Position numbers and translations under genes: made by a program | Part shown: positions 1 through 9,168 of the stretch, in pieces | Layout: each line of letters opens with the position of its first letter | Numbering within the stretch: the stretch's first letter is position 1 | The notes under the pieces: model-generated | The model's database searches: none | What the model saw: only the letters and a program-made list of their open reading frames with translations | What the model was told of the DNA's origin: nothing | From: Pseudomonadales bacterium | GTDB lineage: Bacteria; Pseudomonadota; Gammaproteobacteria; Pseudomonadales; Azotimanducaceae | Length of the DNA stretch: 64,000 nt | Assembly: GCA_012103505.1 (NCBI GenBank) | Contig: WLWP01000001.1 | Span: 1,302,001 to 1,366,000 of the forward strand | Direction of reading: 5' to 3'

Positions 1-392
1 TCAGCCATGTCCGCGTAGGTCATCTCGGCGAAGTAACGTAAGCGTAGAATTTCTTGATGTGCGCTACTGATACGAGCCATACACCATTCGACTTCCTGTG
101 AAAGTTCTGCCGCCGACCCTCCCTGATGATTTGAGCTTGTTTCTTCTTCATAGGCGTTCGTCTGTTCGCGCTGACTCTTGCGCAATCGATCCAAACAACA
201 GTTTTTCAAAATCTTGAAAAACCAAGCCTTGAAAGGACGCGATGGGTCATAGCGATCAAAAGATGATATCGCCTTCACCGCTGCGTTCTGGACCGAATCT
301 TCCGCGTCACTCGCGTGATGAAGAATACTCTTGGCAAAGGAGTGTGCAGCAGGCTGAATCTCTCGAAAACGCTCATCAAAGGTCTCGACCAT
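1..392 (-). CDS. ECF-type RNA polymerase sigma factor (3' end outside window)
   Basis: Reading the minus strand from the ATG at 392 gives a sigma-70 region 2 protein: an acidic HHASDAEDSVQNA helix, then FDRYDPSRPFKAWFFKILKN and a basic CLDRLRK end. This is the usual core-binding and -10 recognition pattern of extracytoplasmic-function sigma factors. The start of region 4 follows (a VEWCMARIS...EILRLRYF stretch), and the frame is still open at base 1, so the C-terminal helix-turn-helix is cut off by the window. The gene starts 1 bp after the stop of a small membrane protein (394-705), so the two are probably cotranscribed. That partner may be a regulator, but it shows no anti-sigma signature. 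Family call is firm; the regulon is unknown. Confidence 0.9.
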   Translation of the reverse strand, partial: MVETFDERFREIQPAAHSFAKSILHHASDAEDSVQNAAVKAISSFDRYDPSRPFKAWFFKILKNCCLDRLRKSQREQTNAYEEETSSNHQGGSAAELSQEVEWCMARISSAHQEILRLRYFAEMTYADMA

Positions 393-393
393 G

Positions 394-705
394 TCAGCTG
401 GCCTGATCCAGGGCCTTTAAAGCGTCCAAGAGATCCTCTCCAGCAAATAGCACAACTGTGATCATCACGAGAAGATACACCAGCGAGACAGCGATGGCCG
501 CGATGGCTAGGCGACGTCCTTGTGGGCTCGCATCCGATGCCCCGCGATACGCCAGTGTTCCCAGCACCAATCCAACAATCGCTTTCTCTGCCCCCAGAAG
601 CTGTACAAAAGCGACAATACTTATGGTGAGCGCTGCGACGGCTAAACCGGCAACGCGACCTGCAGCAAAAGCCGCATTGAAATTTTGGGAAGTTTGGTCA
701 GCCAT
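394..705 (-). CDS. Small multi-spanning membrane protein upstream of sigma factor
   Basis: This gene encodes about 103 residues with two or three hydrophobic segments: one around VAGLAVAALTISIVAFVQLL, a short one around AIVGLVLGTLAY, and one around LAIAAIAVSLVYLLVMITVV. A basic loop SPQGRRL lies between the last two. I recognise no family. I chose the ATG at 705 (protein MADQTSQNF...); a GTG at 747 in the same frame would add 14 residues that look like leader sequence. It ends one base before the ECF sigma factor ATG, which suggests an operon. It could be a membrane-bound modulator of the sigma factor, but it lacks the ZAS zinc motif and the idea rests only on position. Confidence 0.6.
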   Translation of the reverse strand: MADQTSQNFNAAFAAGRVAGLAVAALTISIVAFVQLLGAEKAIVGLVLGTLAYRGASDASPQGRRLAIAAIAVSLVYLLVMITVVLFAGEDLLDALKALDQAS

Positions 706-811
706 GATCTGCCCGAATGTAGTGAAGTTAGTATTAATACGCTCCACCGGGCTGATTTATTCATCAGGCGTTAGGTTTTATATTAGTTGCACGTGTCTGA
801 AGATGATTAGG

Positions 812-1927
812 TCACTCTCTAATCGTTGACGCGATCCGCCTAATGACTGCTGCCAGATCGACACCGCCATCTCGATTTGTCTGAATCGCGATAGTTATAC
901 CCGATTGAATATAGTGTGTCACACGTGACCGATAGCCTGACCACCTACCTCCATGCAACAAGGCTTTACGGTCCGCGTCGACAAACATGCCGAAGCCATA
1001 ATGCCAACTTTTCTCACGGGGATCGTGCCAACCACCATTGATCATCAGCGCTAGCGAGTCAGAACTAACAATCTTTCCCTCGGCCAAGGCGCCGACAAAC
1101 TCAACTAGCATCGTCGGATTGGTCACCAGACCCCCGCCCGTCCACTCTGACCGAGGATCATATTTCATCCGCCCATCTTTCTTCACTGCGCGACCACCTC
1201 CCATATAACCAATGGCTATGTCCGGCAACACCGCTACATTTTGCGGACGGACGCCATTAAGTTGTTCGGCACGAAGAATTCGCTCCTGCAAAAGGTCGTA
1301 GTAGCTCTCGCCCGTTGCTGCTTCGATGAGTCGACCGAGCACCAGGTAGCCTGAATCTGTGTAGCTGTATCCCTCGCCGGGAAGGAAGCGCCCTGTCTTT
1401 CCGGCCACGAAACCAATCAGTTCTTCAGGCGGAAAATAGGCACTGCCTTGCCGAATTGCTCGCCAGAGCATCTTTCGGTTGAACACAAAGGTACCTGGGT
1501 AGTCGCCTAAACCAGAACTGTGAGACAGCAAGTGCCTAACGAGGATGGCATCGGCGTTCGGCAGTTTGTTGAACCATGCATGGTGTCCAAGCCATTTCGA
1601 CGCAGGTTCATCTAGCCCTATAATCCCATCCTCGACCAACAACATCACTAGCGTCGCAACAAACATTTTCCCTGTGCTGCCGCCTGGCATCCCAATGTCG
1701 TTGTCGAGAGGCAGGTCGTTTTCCTGGTCTGCTAATCCGACTGACCCGCGCACTATGCGTCCGTCGGAAAAACGTACCGCCGCACGCACTCCCGGCATAT
1801 CCATTTCTTCTCGGACTTGGTCCAAAATTGAAATGAGTTCTACGTCAGTAAGTGCAGATATAGGGTGCGCCCACAAACAACAAAGGAAAATGAGCCACCC
1901 AAAGGTCTCTCTTCTTGTTCCAATCAA
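812..1927 (-). CDS. Secreted serine hydrolase, beta-lactamase/PBP-like (class C fold)
   Basis: From a TTG at 1927 the protein has a short basic n-region (IGTRRE) and a hydrophobic stretch ending HPISA, which reads as a signal peptide. The catalytic domain follows with the SxxK pair at about residues 84-87 (GGSTGKMF), a YSYTDSGY segment in place of the usual YxN motif (Asp for Asn), and a C-terminal LLHGGRWSGY that corresponds to the KTG/HGG motif. This is the esterase / D-alanyl carboxypeptidase / class C beta-lactamase superfamily; the substrate cannot be told. The open frame runs on to 2206, but the residues before 1927 look random and would push the signal peptide inside the protein, so I reject that start. 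It stands alone with no clear operon partner. Confidence 0.85.
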   Translation of the reverse strand: MIGTRRETFGWLIFLCCLWAHPISALTDVELISILDQVREEMDMPGVRAAVRFSDGRIVRGSVGLADQENDLPLDNDIGMPGGSTGKMFVATLVMLLVEDGIIGLDEPASKWLGHHAWFNKLPNADAILVRHLLSHSSGLGDYPGTFVFNRKMLWRAIRQGSAYFPPEELIGFVAGKTGRFLPGEGYSYTDSGYLVLGRLIEAATGESYYDLLQERILRAEQLNGVRPQNVAVLPDIAIGYMGGGRAVKKDGRMKYDPRSEWTGGGLVTNPTMLVEFVGALAEGKIVSSDSLALMINGGWHDPREKSWHYGFGMFVDADRKALLHGGRWSGYRSRVTHYIQSGITIAIQTNRDGGVDLAAVIRRIASTIRE

Positions 1928-2147
1928 TTCAGGCTTGCCCCAGTTAAGAGCAATAAGTATGCCCTTCTCAGACCTTGTCCGGCTATGTTTTGGACACTGA
2001 TGAAAAAAGATGAGAATAATGAATTGGAGGGGAGTCGCTTTAGACAATTGGAATCTGATCACCGACAAAAACATTAGAGCGGTGTTTTCCGGCCAGATCG
2101 CGCGAAAATGGTTAACCGAGTTTCCAGAAGTTTCATAGAACCCCAAC

Positions 2148-2279
2148 ATGACCGAAGAGATGAAAGACCACATCCGGCTGGATATCGTCGAAACCCCGCG
2201 CACCATCGATCGATCGATAGCAGAAGCTCTACGAGTCTATTTTGCGCCCGTTGCAGCCGTTTACTCTCATCTTGAGTAA
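2148..2279 (+). CDS. Candidate small ORF, 43 aa, unknown
   Basis: A short ATG-started frame (MTEEMKDHIRLDIVE..., ending AAVYSHLE) stops 9 bp before the APH-like gene on the same strand. Its composition is protein-like, with an amphipathic middle (DRSIAEALRVYF). There is no visible Shine-Dalgarno sequence and I recognise no family. It could be a leader or small partner of the downstream kinase, a gene relic, or chance. It includes a short ATCG run (2205-2218). Confidence 0.3.
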   Translation: MTEEMKDHIRLDIVETPRTIDRSIAEALRVYFAPVAAVYSHLE

Positions 2280-2288
2280 CATAAGCCT

Positions 2289-3203
2289 GTGAATATTCTC
2301 ATACCCGATCTTATGAAACACCGCGCTGCTCAGTTGGGCGAATTGGGTACTACGTGGCTGAGAGATGTCGAAAGCGTGCTTGCAAACGTTGCTGCATCTT
2401 GGAATCTGAACGTCGGACCGCAGCTCAGTGGCGGCACTGAGGCGTTGGTATTTGTCACTAGCGGCGACACAAGCACCTCGGTTCTGAAACTCGGATTACC
2501 GAATAGCCTGGATCGAGAAACAGAGGCGCTAGAAAACGCACAAGGCGTGGCCTATGCAAAGTTGCTGGCGTTCGATACCCAGCGTGACGCGATCCTAGTT
2601 GAACAGCTCGGCGCGCAATTGGCAGAAGCATCGTTGCCAGTGGAACAGCAGATAAGAATAATTTGCGCCACTCTCAAGGATGGCTGGCAACGAATTGACA
2701 GCCTAAATTGCCTGATGACAGGCGCCGAAAAGGCGCAGGCTCAAGCGGCATACATTGTCCAGCAGTGGGAAATATTGGATCGACCATGCCCACAGCGAAC
2801 AGTTGATCAAGCGCTCGCCTTTGCTTCAGAACGCGAAGCAGCATATGACCCCTCTGACAGCTACCTTATTCATGGTGACGCGCATATCTGGAACACGCTT
2901 GAAGCTCCGAATTCGCCGACAGGGTACAAATTTGTTGACCCCGACGGCTTGTTTGGTGAACGCGCAATAGACCTGGCAATATCCCTTCGCGAGTGGCGTG
3001 ACGAATTGCTGATAGGAGACACGTTGTTACTCGGATTAGAGCGTTGCGAACTGCTTGCTGGGTTAGCGCATGTAGACAGCTATGCCATATGGCAATGGGG
3101 GTTTATAGAGCATGTGTCTTCCGGGTTGCTTGATCTAAACCTCAGAGATTTCGACGCAGCGGTAAAACACTTCAGCATTGCTAATTGTTGGGTCGAAGCC
3201 TGA
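2289..3203 (+). CDS. Aminoglycoside/hydroxyurea phosphotransferase-like kinase, APH(6) family
   Basis: This 304-residue protein has the protein-kinase-like fold of small-molecule phosphotransferases. Visible motifs are a beta-strand lysine in SVLKLG (about residue 67) that would hold ATP, the Brenner/catalytic motif HGDAHIWN (195-202) and the magnesium-binding FVDPDG (215-220), followed by GERAIDLA. The DPDG-x-x-GERA-x-D arrangement is the pattern of streptomycin 6-kinases and related hydroxyurea kinases. The start is a GTG at 2289. In an environmental genome the real substrate may be a sugar or other metabolite, so drug resistance is not shown. It lies 9 bp after a small ORF. Confidence 0.85.
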   Translation: MNILIPDLMKHRAAQLGELGTTWLRDVESVLANVAASWNLNVGPQLSGGTEALVFVTSGDTSTSVLKLGLPNSLDRETEALENAQGVAYAKLLAFDTQRDAILVEQLGAQLAEASLPVEQQIRIICATLKDGWQRIDSLNCLMTGAEKAQAQAAYIVQQWEILDRPCPQRTVDQALAFASEREAAYDPSDSYLIHGDAHIWNTLEAPNSPTGYKFVDPDGLFGERAIDLAISLREWRDELLIGDTLLLGLERCELLAGLAHVDSYAIWQWGFIEHVSSGLLDLNLRDFDAAVKHFSIANCWVEA

Positions 3204-3465
3204 CTGGCTTCATCTGGACTGAAAACAGACTAAAATCTAGGTTCTCAACACCGTCTGCTTCGTACCGCTGGCAGACTCTGGCTGTAATTAGCGTTCTTTC
3301 CTCTAGTCAGCGTCCTCTTCTTGCTGCGTGATTTCATTTTTGGCAAACCAGTAACCCCGAACCCGATCTACCACTTGACCCTAATTCGATAGATACAACG
3401 TCGGAGGTTAGCCAGCTCTAATATCTGCGGTTATCCTGCAGGTTCGACTTCAGCTGGAATTAGCC

Positions 3466-4701
3466 GTGACTTTCCTATTTTTTCTTTACGCGTTGTTATT
3501 CGCCGCATCCGCATGGAACATCTGGCGGCCGCGCAGGCGCATAGGCCCAGTTGTCATGGTGAGCTTCATCGCCCAATTGATTGGCGGATCGTTCGCCCTA
3601 CAAATCGTCTTTGGGAATCTTGTGTTGGGAGGAATCTTCTATGCTGGAGGCGTGGCAAACGAGGGCCTCGGCACGCTCGCTGCCGTGCTGCACACCGGGG
3701 GGCTGCTCAGTTATTTGTCGTTCCACCTACGCTCGCACGTGACGCAGGCGGTCGTTGAGGAGGCGTTGCGCTCTGGGCTTGGTGACGACTATCGTCACCA
3801 AACGGATGACGAGCTATGCGCCAAATTCGCCCTCGGACTTGACGTCACGCGCATCACCAAACCGCTGCCGCAAGATCTACCCGGCGTTGAGATCATCAAA
3901 GATCTGCCTTATACCGAGGACAACGACATCCGCGCACTCGACATTTACCGCAAGACTGATCATGGCGAGAACCGGCCAGTACTGTTGCAGATCCACGGCG
4001 GTGCCTGGACGGAGAAAATGGGCAGCAAGAATGAGCAGGCGCGCCCGCTTATGAACCACATGGCGCTGCGCGACTGGATATGCGTTTCCGTAGGTTACCG
4101 GCTGAGCCCGAGCGTTCAGATGCCAGCCCATATCATCGATGTGAAGACTGCACTGCTATGGGTGAAAGATCACATCGCGGAGTATGGCGGTGACCCGAAC
4201 TTCATCATCGCGACCGGCGGCTCAGCCGGGGGTCACTTGTGCGCCCTGTTGGGGGCTAGCGCCAACGATCCTCTGCTGCAGCCCGATGCGCCGGATCGCG
4301 ATACCTCGGTTCAGGGCTGTGTGCCATATTACGGAGCCGTCGACCTGCTCAACGAGCTTGGCGAGGCGCAAGACATCGAGAAGATGATGGCTGACAAAAT
4401 CATCGGCGTGTCGAGGTCGGAGAACCCAGATCTCTGGGACGCTGTGTCGCCACTACAACGGGTGCATGGCGATGCACCGCCGTACCTGGTGATTTGCGGC
4501 GATGCCGACAATCTTGTGCCGGTCGCCACTAACTCGAAGTTCGCGCAACGCCTCGACGAAGCTGGTGTGTCTGTCTGTTATGCGGAAATTCCGCACGCTG
4601 GACACGCTTTCGACATGATACGTAACCCGCACAGCGAGTATGTCGTTTACGGTATAGAGCGGTGGCTTGCCTTTCATTACAGCCGCTATCGCAAGGCCTG
4701 A
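3466..4701 (+). CDS. Membrane-anchored alpha/beta hydrolase (esterase/lipase, BD-FAE/HSL-like)
   Basis: The first ~100 of 411 residues form about three hydrophobic segments, so the enzyme is probably anchored in the inner membrane. The catalytic domain carries the oxyanion-hole motif HGGAW (177-181), the nucleophile elbow GGSAGG with Ser253, an acid at GDAD (Asp346/348) and His380 in AGHAF. This is the pattern of hormone-sensitive-lipase-type and BD-FAE esterases that split short ester bonds. The start is a GTG with a weak purine-rich stretch (ctgga) before it. The fusion of a multi-spanning N-terminus to an esterase is less common than a soluble form. The substrate is unknown. Confidence 0.88.
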   Translation: MTFLFFLYALLFAASAWNIWRPRRRIGPVVMVSFIAQLIGGSFALQIVFGNLVLGGIFYAGGVANEGLGTLAAVLHTGGLLSYLSFHLRSHVTQAVVEEALRSGLGDDYRHQTDDELCAKFALGLDVTRITKPLPQDLPGVEIIKDLPYTEDNDIRALDIYRKTDHGENRPVLLQIHGGAWTEKMGSKNEQARPLMNHMALRDWICVSVGYRLSPSVQMPAHIIDVKTALLWVKDHIAEYGGDPNFIIATGGSAGGHLCALLGASANDPLLQPDAPDRDTSVQGCVPYYGAVDLLNELGEAQDIEKMMADKIIGVSRSENPDLWDAVSPLQRVHGDAPPYLVICGDADNLVPVATNSKFAQRLDEAGVSVCYAEIPHAGHAFDMIRNPHSEYVVYGIERWLAFHYSRYRKA

Positions 4702-4824
4702 CAGTTTTCTTAGATGAGGAGTTGATAGAGTTGCGGAATGAGAACTAGCCGCATCCATGCTCTGAAAAATCTACTCACCGTTCCAGATATACGAGGGTCC
4801 GGTATCAAATGCTAGTTCTAACCA

Positions 4825-5160
4825 GTGGATAGATTCTCCGAATCAGTTCGCCGCCACCCTCTTCAAGAACTCAATATTGTAGCTGCCACTTCACCGGAAA
4901 TTGCCGAGGCTTTTGCCCGCCTAACACAAGCTGAATGGTTGAGTGGTAGCATCGATGATACACGACAGACGGTAGCGGGCTTAAAACCAATCCAGCAAGC
5001 CCTGATAAGAAATTACTACGCGGCTCACGTATGCCGTCTAGACAATCTACTTTTTTCAAAGCGAACAAGGACTGCTAACTGAAGAGTATTACGTTTCAGG
5101 CACTCAAAGACCGTTGGTGTTTTTTTGGCCTAATTTGACCAAGTTTTGTGGAATAAATTG
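4825..5160 (+). pseudogene. Frameshifted small protein, possibly related to the DUF6082-like proteins downstream
   Basis: An 85-codon frame from a GTG at 4825 ends at 5082, but the protein sense continues in the +1 frame. The first frame reads ...HVCRLDNLLF, then at the T6 run (5051-5056) it turns into SKRTRTAN-stop. Dropping one T gives ...DNLLFQSEQGLLTEEYY, which looks like a natural helix continuation. The shifted frame loses its protein-like character after about 5160. No membrane helix is visible upstream, unlike the similar proteins at 11619, 12366 and 14973, so the N-terminus may also be lost. Either a gene relic or a homopolymer error. Confidence 0.5.
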
Positions 5161-5273
5161 GGAAAGCCAGGGCAGAAAAATCATAATTATAATGCCGGTT
5201 GCTGATCCTGTTTTCGGCCCACAGCGGTCGCCCAGGTGTATGATACCCATACGGGCAGGCACAGGAGCGAAGC

Positions 5274-5624
5274 GTGCGCAGGTTCCTATTGACGGTGTTC
5301 TGGATTTCGAATGTTGGTAACGTATTTCAGTTGCTGTTCGTCGTCTCGGCATCTTGGATTATCATCGCCGGTACCTATTCGTTTTCAGAGTTGAGCGTCA
5401 GCGTCTTCTTTGTCCAGTACGTTCCTTGGCTACTCTGGCTGAAGGCGTTTGCCATCGCGTTGTTCGGCGAACTAGGGAGATGGATCTTCTCGTTGCCAAT
5501 TCTCGTCGTAGCACCGTTGAAGCTAATCGGTGGAACGGTCATCGGTTTCTGGGCATACAGCGTCGCGATGAAGATGCCGATCGGTCCTGCCGACGCTGTT
5601 ATCATCGACGGTCCCGCACGTTAG
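5274..5624 (+). CDS. Small integral membrane protein, unknown
   Basis: This 116-residue protein is mostly hydrophobic, with about three membrane segments: FLLTVFWISNVGNVFQLLFV running into SASWIIIAG, then FFVQYVPWLLWLKAFAIALF, and PLKLIGGTVIGFWAYSVAM. The GTG start at 5274 has a good Shine-Dalgarno (aggag, 5263-5267). It ends just before the next membrane-protein gene (5637), so the two may form a pair. I recognise no family. Confidence 0.65.
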   Translation: MRRFLLTVFWISNVGNVFQLLFVVSASWIIIAGTYSFSELSVSVFFVQYVPWLLWLKAFAIALFGELGRWIFSLPILVVAPLKLIGGTVIGFWAYSVAMKMPIGPADAVIIDGPAR

Positions 5625-5636
5625 CTTGCGTTGACA

Positions 5637-5966
5637 ATGACATCGAGAACGGAACTAGACGAGCCTGCCAAAATGAGCCTCGAAGAGCAGTGGGATTTCG
5701 TCACGGGACCGTTGCACGATGGCGCGATCTGTAAGGTGACGCATTATTTGAGCTTACCTTTACTTCTCTGGGGGGCTGCAGGAAGCAGCCTCTGGCCATT
5801 CTTAATTGGGCTCCTTCTCCCGACCCTTGGACATCTATACGATCACATCTACCGATTCGACCCCGTGACGCGTGCCCACGCTCGACAGGTTGTATGGATC
5901 CAGATTTTGGGTGGGGGAATTGCACTGCTGCCGTTCTTTTTCATCTACCTAGCGATCCAAGCCTAG
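5637..5966 (+). CDS. Small membrane protein, possibly Mpo1/DUF962-like
   Basis: The protein has about 109 residues: an acidic N-terminus (ELDEPAKMSLEEQWDF), then two or three membrane segments around HYLSLPLLLWGAAG, LWPFLIGLLLPTLGH and IQILGGGIALLPFFFIYLAI. The spacing of histidines and the RFDPVTRAH stretch recall Mpo1/DUF962 proteins, but the match is weak. The start could be the TTG at 5631, the ATG at 5637 or the ATG at 5673. It follows the 5274-5624 membrane gene by 12 bp. Confidence 0.6.
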   Translation: MTSRTELDEPAKMSLEEQWDFVTGPLHDGAICKVTHYLSLPLLLWGAAGSSLWPFLIGLLLPTLGHLYDHIYRFDPVTRAHARQVVWIQILGGGIALLPFFFIYLAIQA

Positions 5967-6088
5967 GCGAGTGACTTCTGGTTTTGGCCGGAAGAATGGA
6001 CCCACAAGAGACATTATTGTCCTAGGCAAACTAAATCCCTAATGTTTGCGACGATTAGGATTAACCTAGTAGTAGAAGATGTTCATTG

Positions 6089-8015
6089 ATGGTGAAAAGA
6101 CGGGTAGGTCCAATTCTCACGCTAGGATGGCTTCTCCTGTTTTCAAACCAGTTGTGGGCACATCCTAGTGACCATTGGGTTGAGCCGAGCCGGGCTTTAG
6201 CCTTATGGGCTGATGCGGTCAATTCTCAAAACCGCGAGCTGGTGGCCGAGCTTACAGCATCAACGGCGATGCCGTTTATTAGCCTACCTGGCAACCTCGC
6301 AACGATCCATTACGCCACCTATAAGAAGGTCGGAGATACTGTGGAAGCCTCTCCCGTAGTGATCACCTTTAGTGCGAGCAATGTGTCCGCATGGAAAACA
6401 ACGCTCGTCCACGAATCCGGCCACTGGCGTATTCAGGGTCTTAGTCCGGTAGAGCTACCGACATCACTCCGACCATCCGGTCTAGCCGAGCAAAATCATA
6501 CTAAAGCTGTGCGGTTTCGCGTCCGAAGTGGAGGCAAGCCTGCGTATGCGCGTGTGTCCATCACAGAAACGGACGGCGCGAGTGATTATTGGCCGCCACG
6601 TGGGCACCAAAAGAACATCCGAGAAGGCTGGCGCCAGGATGTTGGGGGGGGACGTTCGCATCGATGGCAAAACCTATGCATATGTTGCAGCTGAATTTAT
6701 TGCAGACTTACCCATGGGCACGTACACAATTGAAGCCCGAAAAGGCACTGAGTTTTACCCAACGTTTAAAAATTTTGAGGTCACTGAAGAGACAGCGGTG
6801 GTCGATATTGAAATGAATCGCTGGGTGAACCTCGCGGCCACTGGATGGTATGCGGGCGACACGCACACACACTTTCTGAGCGAAGGTAACGCGTTGAAAG
6901 AGCTTCGCGCGGAAGATTTGAATGTCGTCTACGTCCTGGCCGCCAAATGGGGTGAGTTGATTACGGACGTCGATGGATTTACGGGACAACCCAGCCCTCG
7001 AGGTGCCGAGAGTGAAATAGTCGTTTACAACCAAGAAGCCCGACACAATTGGTTGGGCCACACAATCCTGCATGGGATTGATGAACTCGTATTTCCACTT
7101 TCATGGGGAGGCCCCGCGGAAGGGGTTTTAGGCGGTTACGACTATCCGCCAATGGCAAGTCAAGCTGACGCTGCTCATGCTCAAGGTGGGCTGGTCACGT
7201 GGGCACATTTTCCGGATCCGGGAGGAGAATTGGCTGTTGACATAGGGCTGGGGAAAATCGACACGGTTGATCTGTTCACGTGGGGTGATGCCTTCAACAA
7301 CAGGACGCTCGATATTTACTACGGATTCTTGAACACCGGATCGAGGCTGCCTGTAACTGCTGGCACTGACAAAATGCTTAATGTTCAGGTTGTGGGCAGT
7401 GTTAAAACCTACGCCAAGGTCGATGGATCGTTCACCTATGATCGCTGGTTAGAAGCTCTGGAATCTGGTCGAACGTTCGTTTCCACAGGGCCCATCATCA
7501 AGCTGAGGGTTAACGGTGAACCAATTGGAGCCACGTTAGAGGCATCGCCTGGGGAACTAGTTGCAATTGAGGCTGAAGTACTTGCTCCCTACTCAGAGTA
7601 CCCGGTAGAGAAGTTGGAGATTATCCAAGGCGGGGAAGTGATTGCTGTAGTCGCCAACAAGTCCAAAGATTTACACCTAACTCTGGAGGCACAGGTAGCG
7701 GTTGAGGGAAGTACCTGGATTGCAGCTCGAGCAAACGGATCGGAACTGCTGCCCATGCAAGCCTGGTCCGTATCAGGGACTCTTGGCATTCCACCGATGG
7801 CACACACCTCCCCTGTATACATAAACGTTGCAGGAATGCCGATTTGGGATGAAACGGTAGCAGCCGCGATAGTTGCAAGCGTGGATTCCGCAATCAATTG
7901 GGCGACGAACGAGGCGAAGTTCAAAACACGAAAACAACGCGAGGAGGTGATTGCATTGTTTCGTAAAGCTAGGGCTAATTACACCCAAGGTCCTGGATCT
8001 ACTTCAGAACAATAG
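6089..8015 (+). pseudogene. CehA/McbA-family metallohydrolase, frameshifted at a G8 run
   Basis: Two overlapping frames (6089-6694 and 6528-8015) make one secreted protein of about 641 residues if one G is removed from the G8 run at 6644-6651: frame 1 then reads ...REGWRQDVGGDVRIDGKTY and runs on into frame 2. The N-terminus is a signal peptide ending QLWAHP. The C-terminal part has GWYAGDTHTHF, the first metal-binding motif of PHP-like CehA phosphoesterases, then VTWAHFPDPGGE and TAGTDK with further metal ligands. CehA/McbA proteins include carbaryl esterase; the natural substrate here is unknown. As written, translation would stop at 6694 before the catalytic domain. A real frameshift, phase variation or a homopolymer sequencing error are all possible. 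Confidence 0.75.
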
Positions 8016-8031
8016 GATTACAGTTCGCATC

Positions 8032-8059
8032 CGACCAGGTTGGTGCGACCAGGTTGGAG
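8032..8059. repeat. Tandem duplication of a 14-bp unit
   Basis: cgaccaggttggtg is followed directly by cgaccaggttggag, so two copies differ at one base. It lies in the 130-bp intergenic space between two convergent genes, next to a ggccgaaagcagcc motif that recurs in other intergenic spaces of this window. Confidence 0.7.
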
Positions 8060-8145
8060 AATGGCGGTACTTAGGCCGAAAGCAGCCATACAAGGCTATT
8101 TCCTGAGATTCCGTTAACGATTTAGCACCTCGAAATCGAAACTTG

Positions 8146-9054
8146 CTAGGTCTCAATTCCATATCCTTGAAGTCTTATTCTCTTGTTACCTGTTCCTGAA
8201 CCACTTAGCGAGTAGTGATCTCCCTCTTTGAGTCCAGAAAATTCTGCAGGATCCAAAAAATCACCCATGCCTTCGACCGGCAGCGGTTTGTATATACAGT
8301 CGTCACCGAAAAAGCCCAGGATTAAGGTGTTTCGCTCTGGGTGCCGTGCGTCAACCGGTGCATTGCCATGCAACGACGCAAGATGGAAAGCTACCGCATC
8401 GCCAGGATCCAAGTCCCAGGATAAAACATCGTAAGCCTCAGGGTCAGCCAGGATATCCGGAACACGGGGCATAGCGCGTAACTCCTCTTCCTTATCGAAA
8501 CAGGGAGTCGTGTCATCGACTCCGTCCGCCCCGTGGGTAGAGGGGTCGGTCATGAGTATTTTATTCGGATTAAACAGTGGACCACGATGAGAGCGGCCGA
8601 TCACTTCAAGGCAGTGCGACTTCGGCGTGCGTTCGAACGGTATCCAAAATCGGACTAGATGCTTGCCGTGGAAGGGCGCAAAAGAGGCATCCTGGTGGAA
8701 TGGCGTGTGCCGTCCCGCGCCTCCGCGTTTGTGAAAAACCTCGTAGCCGAGGAACCAGATGTTTTGGTTATCGGCTCCAAAGAGCGACTGGACCGTTTCC
8801 CGCATGCTAGGACATGCGTTAAATAGAGATTCAGCGAGCTGATAATAGCCAGCCGCCTGGCCAACATCATTAAAAAAGCTGTCTTCTTCCCCTTCAAAGA
8901 ATTGGGTCGCGATAGGACTAGGGTTTGCCAGGATCCAATCATAAAATTCCCTACAAGCGGAGAGCTCAGCCCGATCTAGTAACTGCGGAATCTTGACAGC
9001 GCCTTTCTCCTGCCATTCGGTAGTGATGGATCCGGTCGACGACTCTGTTTCCAT
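8146..9054 (-). CDS. Phytanoyl-CoA dioxygenase (PhyH) family protein
   Basis: This 302-residue protein has the non-haem Fe(II)/2-oxoglutarate oxygenase signature: HTPFHQDASF supplies the HxD pair (His120-Asp122), and FHLASLHGNAPVDARHPERN supplies the distal His (about 229) and the 2-oxoglutarate-binding Arg. PhyH enzymes hydroxylate branched acyl-CoAs or many secondary metabolites; substrate choice cannot be read here. The ATG start has a purine-rich aggtagggagaag leader. The upstream region holds the C-terminal relic of a short-chain dehydrogenase, so the gene was probably once second in an operon. Confidence 0.9.
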   Translation of the reverse strand: METESSTGSITTEWQEKGAVKIPQLLDRAELSACREFYDWILANPSPIATQFFEGEEDSFFNDVGQAAGYYQLAESLFNACPSMRETVQSLFGADNQNIWFLGYEVFHKRGGAGRHTPFHQDASFAPFHGKHLVRFWIPFERTPKSHCLEVIGRSHRGPLFNPNKILMTDPSTHGADGVDDTTPCFDKEEELRAMPRVPDILADPEAYDVLSWDLDPGDAVAFHLASLHGNAPVDARHPERNTLILGFFGDDCIYKPLPVEGMGDFLDPAEFSGLKEGDHYSLSGSGTGNKRIRLQGYGIET

Positions 9055-9075
9055 TTCTTCTCCCTACCTGAACCC

Positions 9076-9168
9076 TTAACTAGCAGCACGACGGCCCACC
9101 AACTGGCCTCTGTCAACGGGTATTGTGGAACCTGTCACATAGGAGCCTGCTCGACTAGATTTGTAAAC
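9076..9168 (-). pseudogene. C-terminal relic of a short-chain dehydrogenase (SDR)
   Basis: On the minus strand, 9168 to the stop at 9076-9078 reads KSSRAGSYVTGSTIPVDRGQ and then LVGRRAAS-stop. This is the typical SDR C-terminal end (YVTGs-x-ipVDgGq). Nothing upstream in this frame or the neighbouring frames gives the rest of the protein. It sits 22 bp upstream of the PhyH start and in the same direction, so it looks like the surviving tail of a deleted operon partner. Confidence 0.7.

Noticed and set aside
1928..2206. N-terminal extension of the serine hydrolase
   Set aside because: The residues are not protein-like and would bury the signal peptide; the TTG at 1927 gives a normal exported protein.
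2205..2218. ATCG tandem run
   Set aside because: Only three and a half units of 4 bp; too short to be meaningful.
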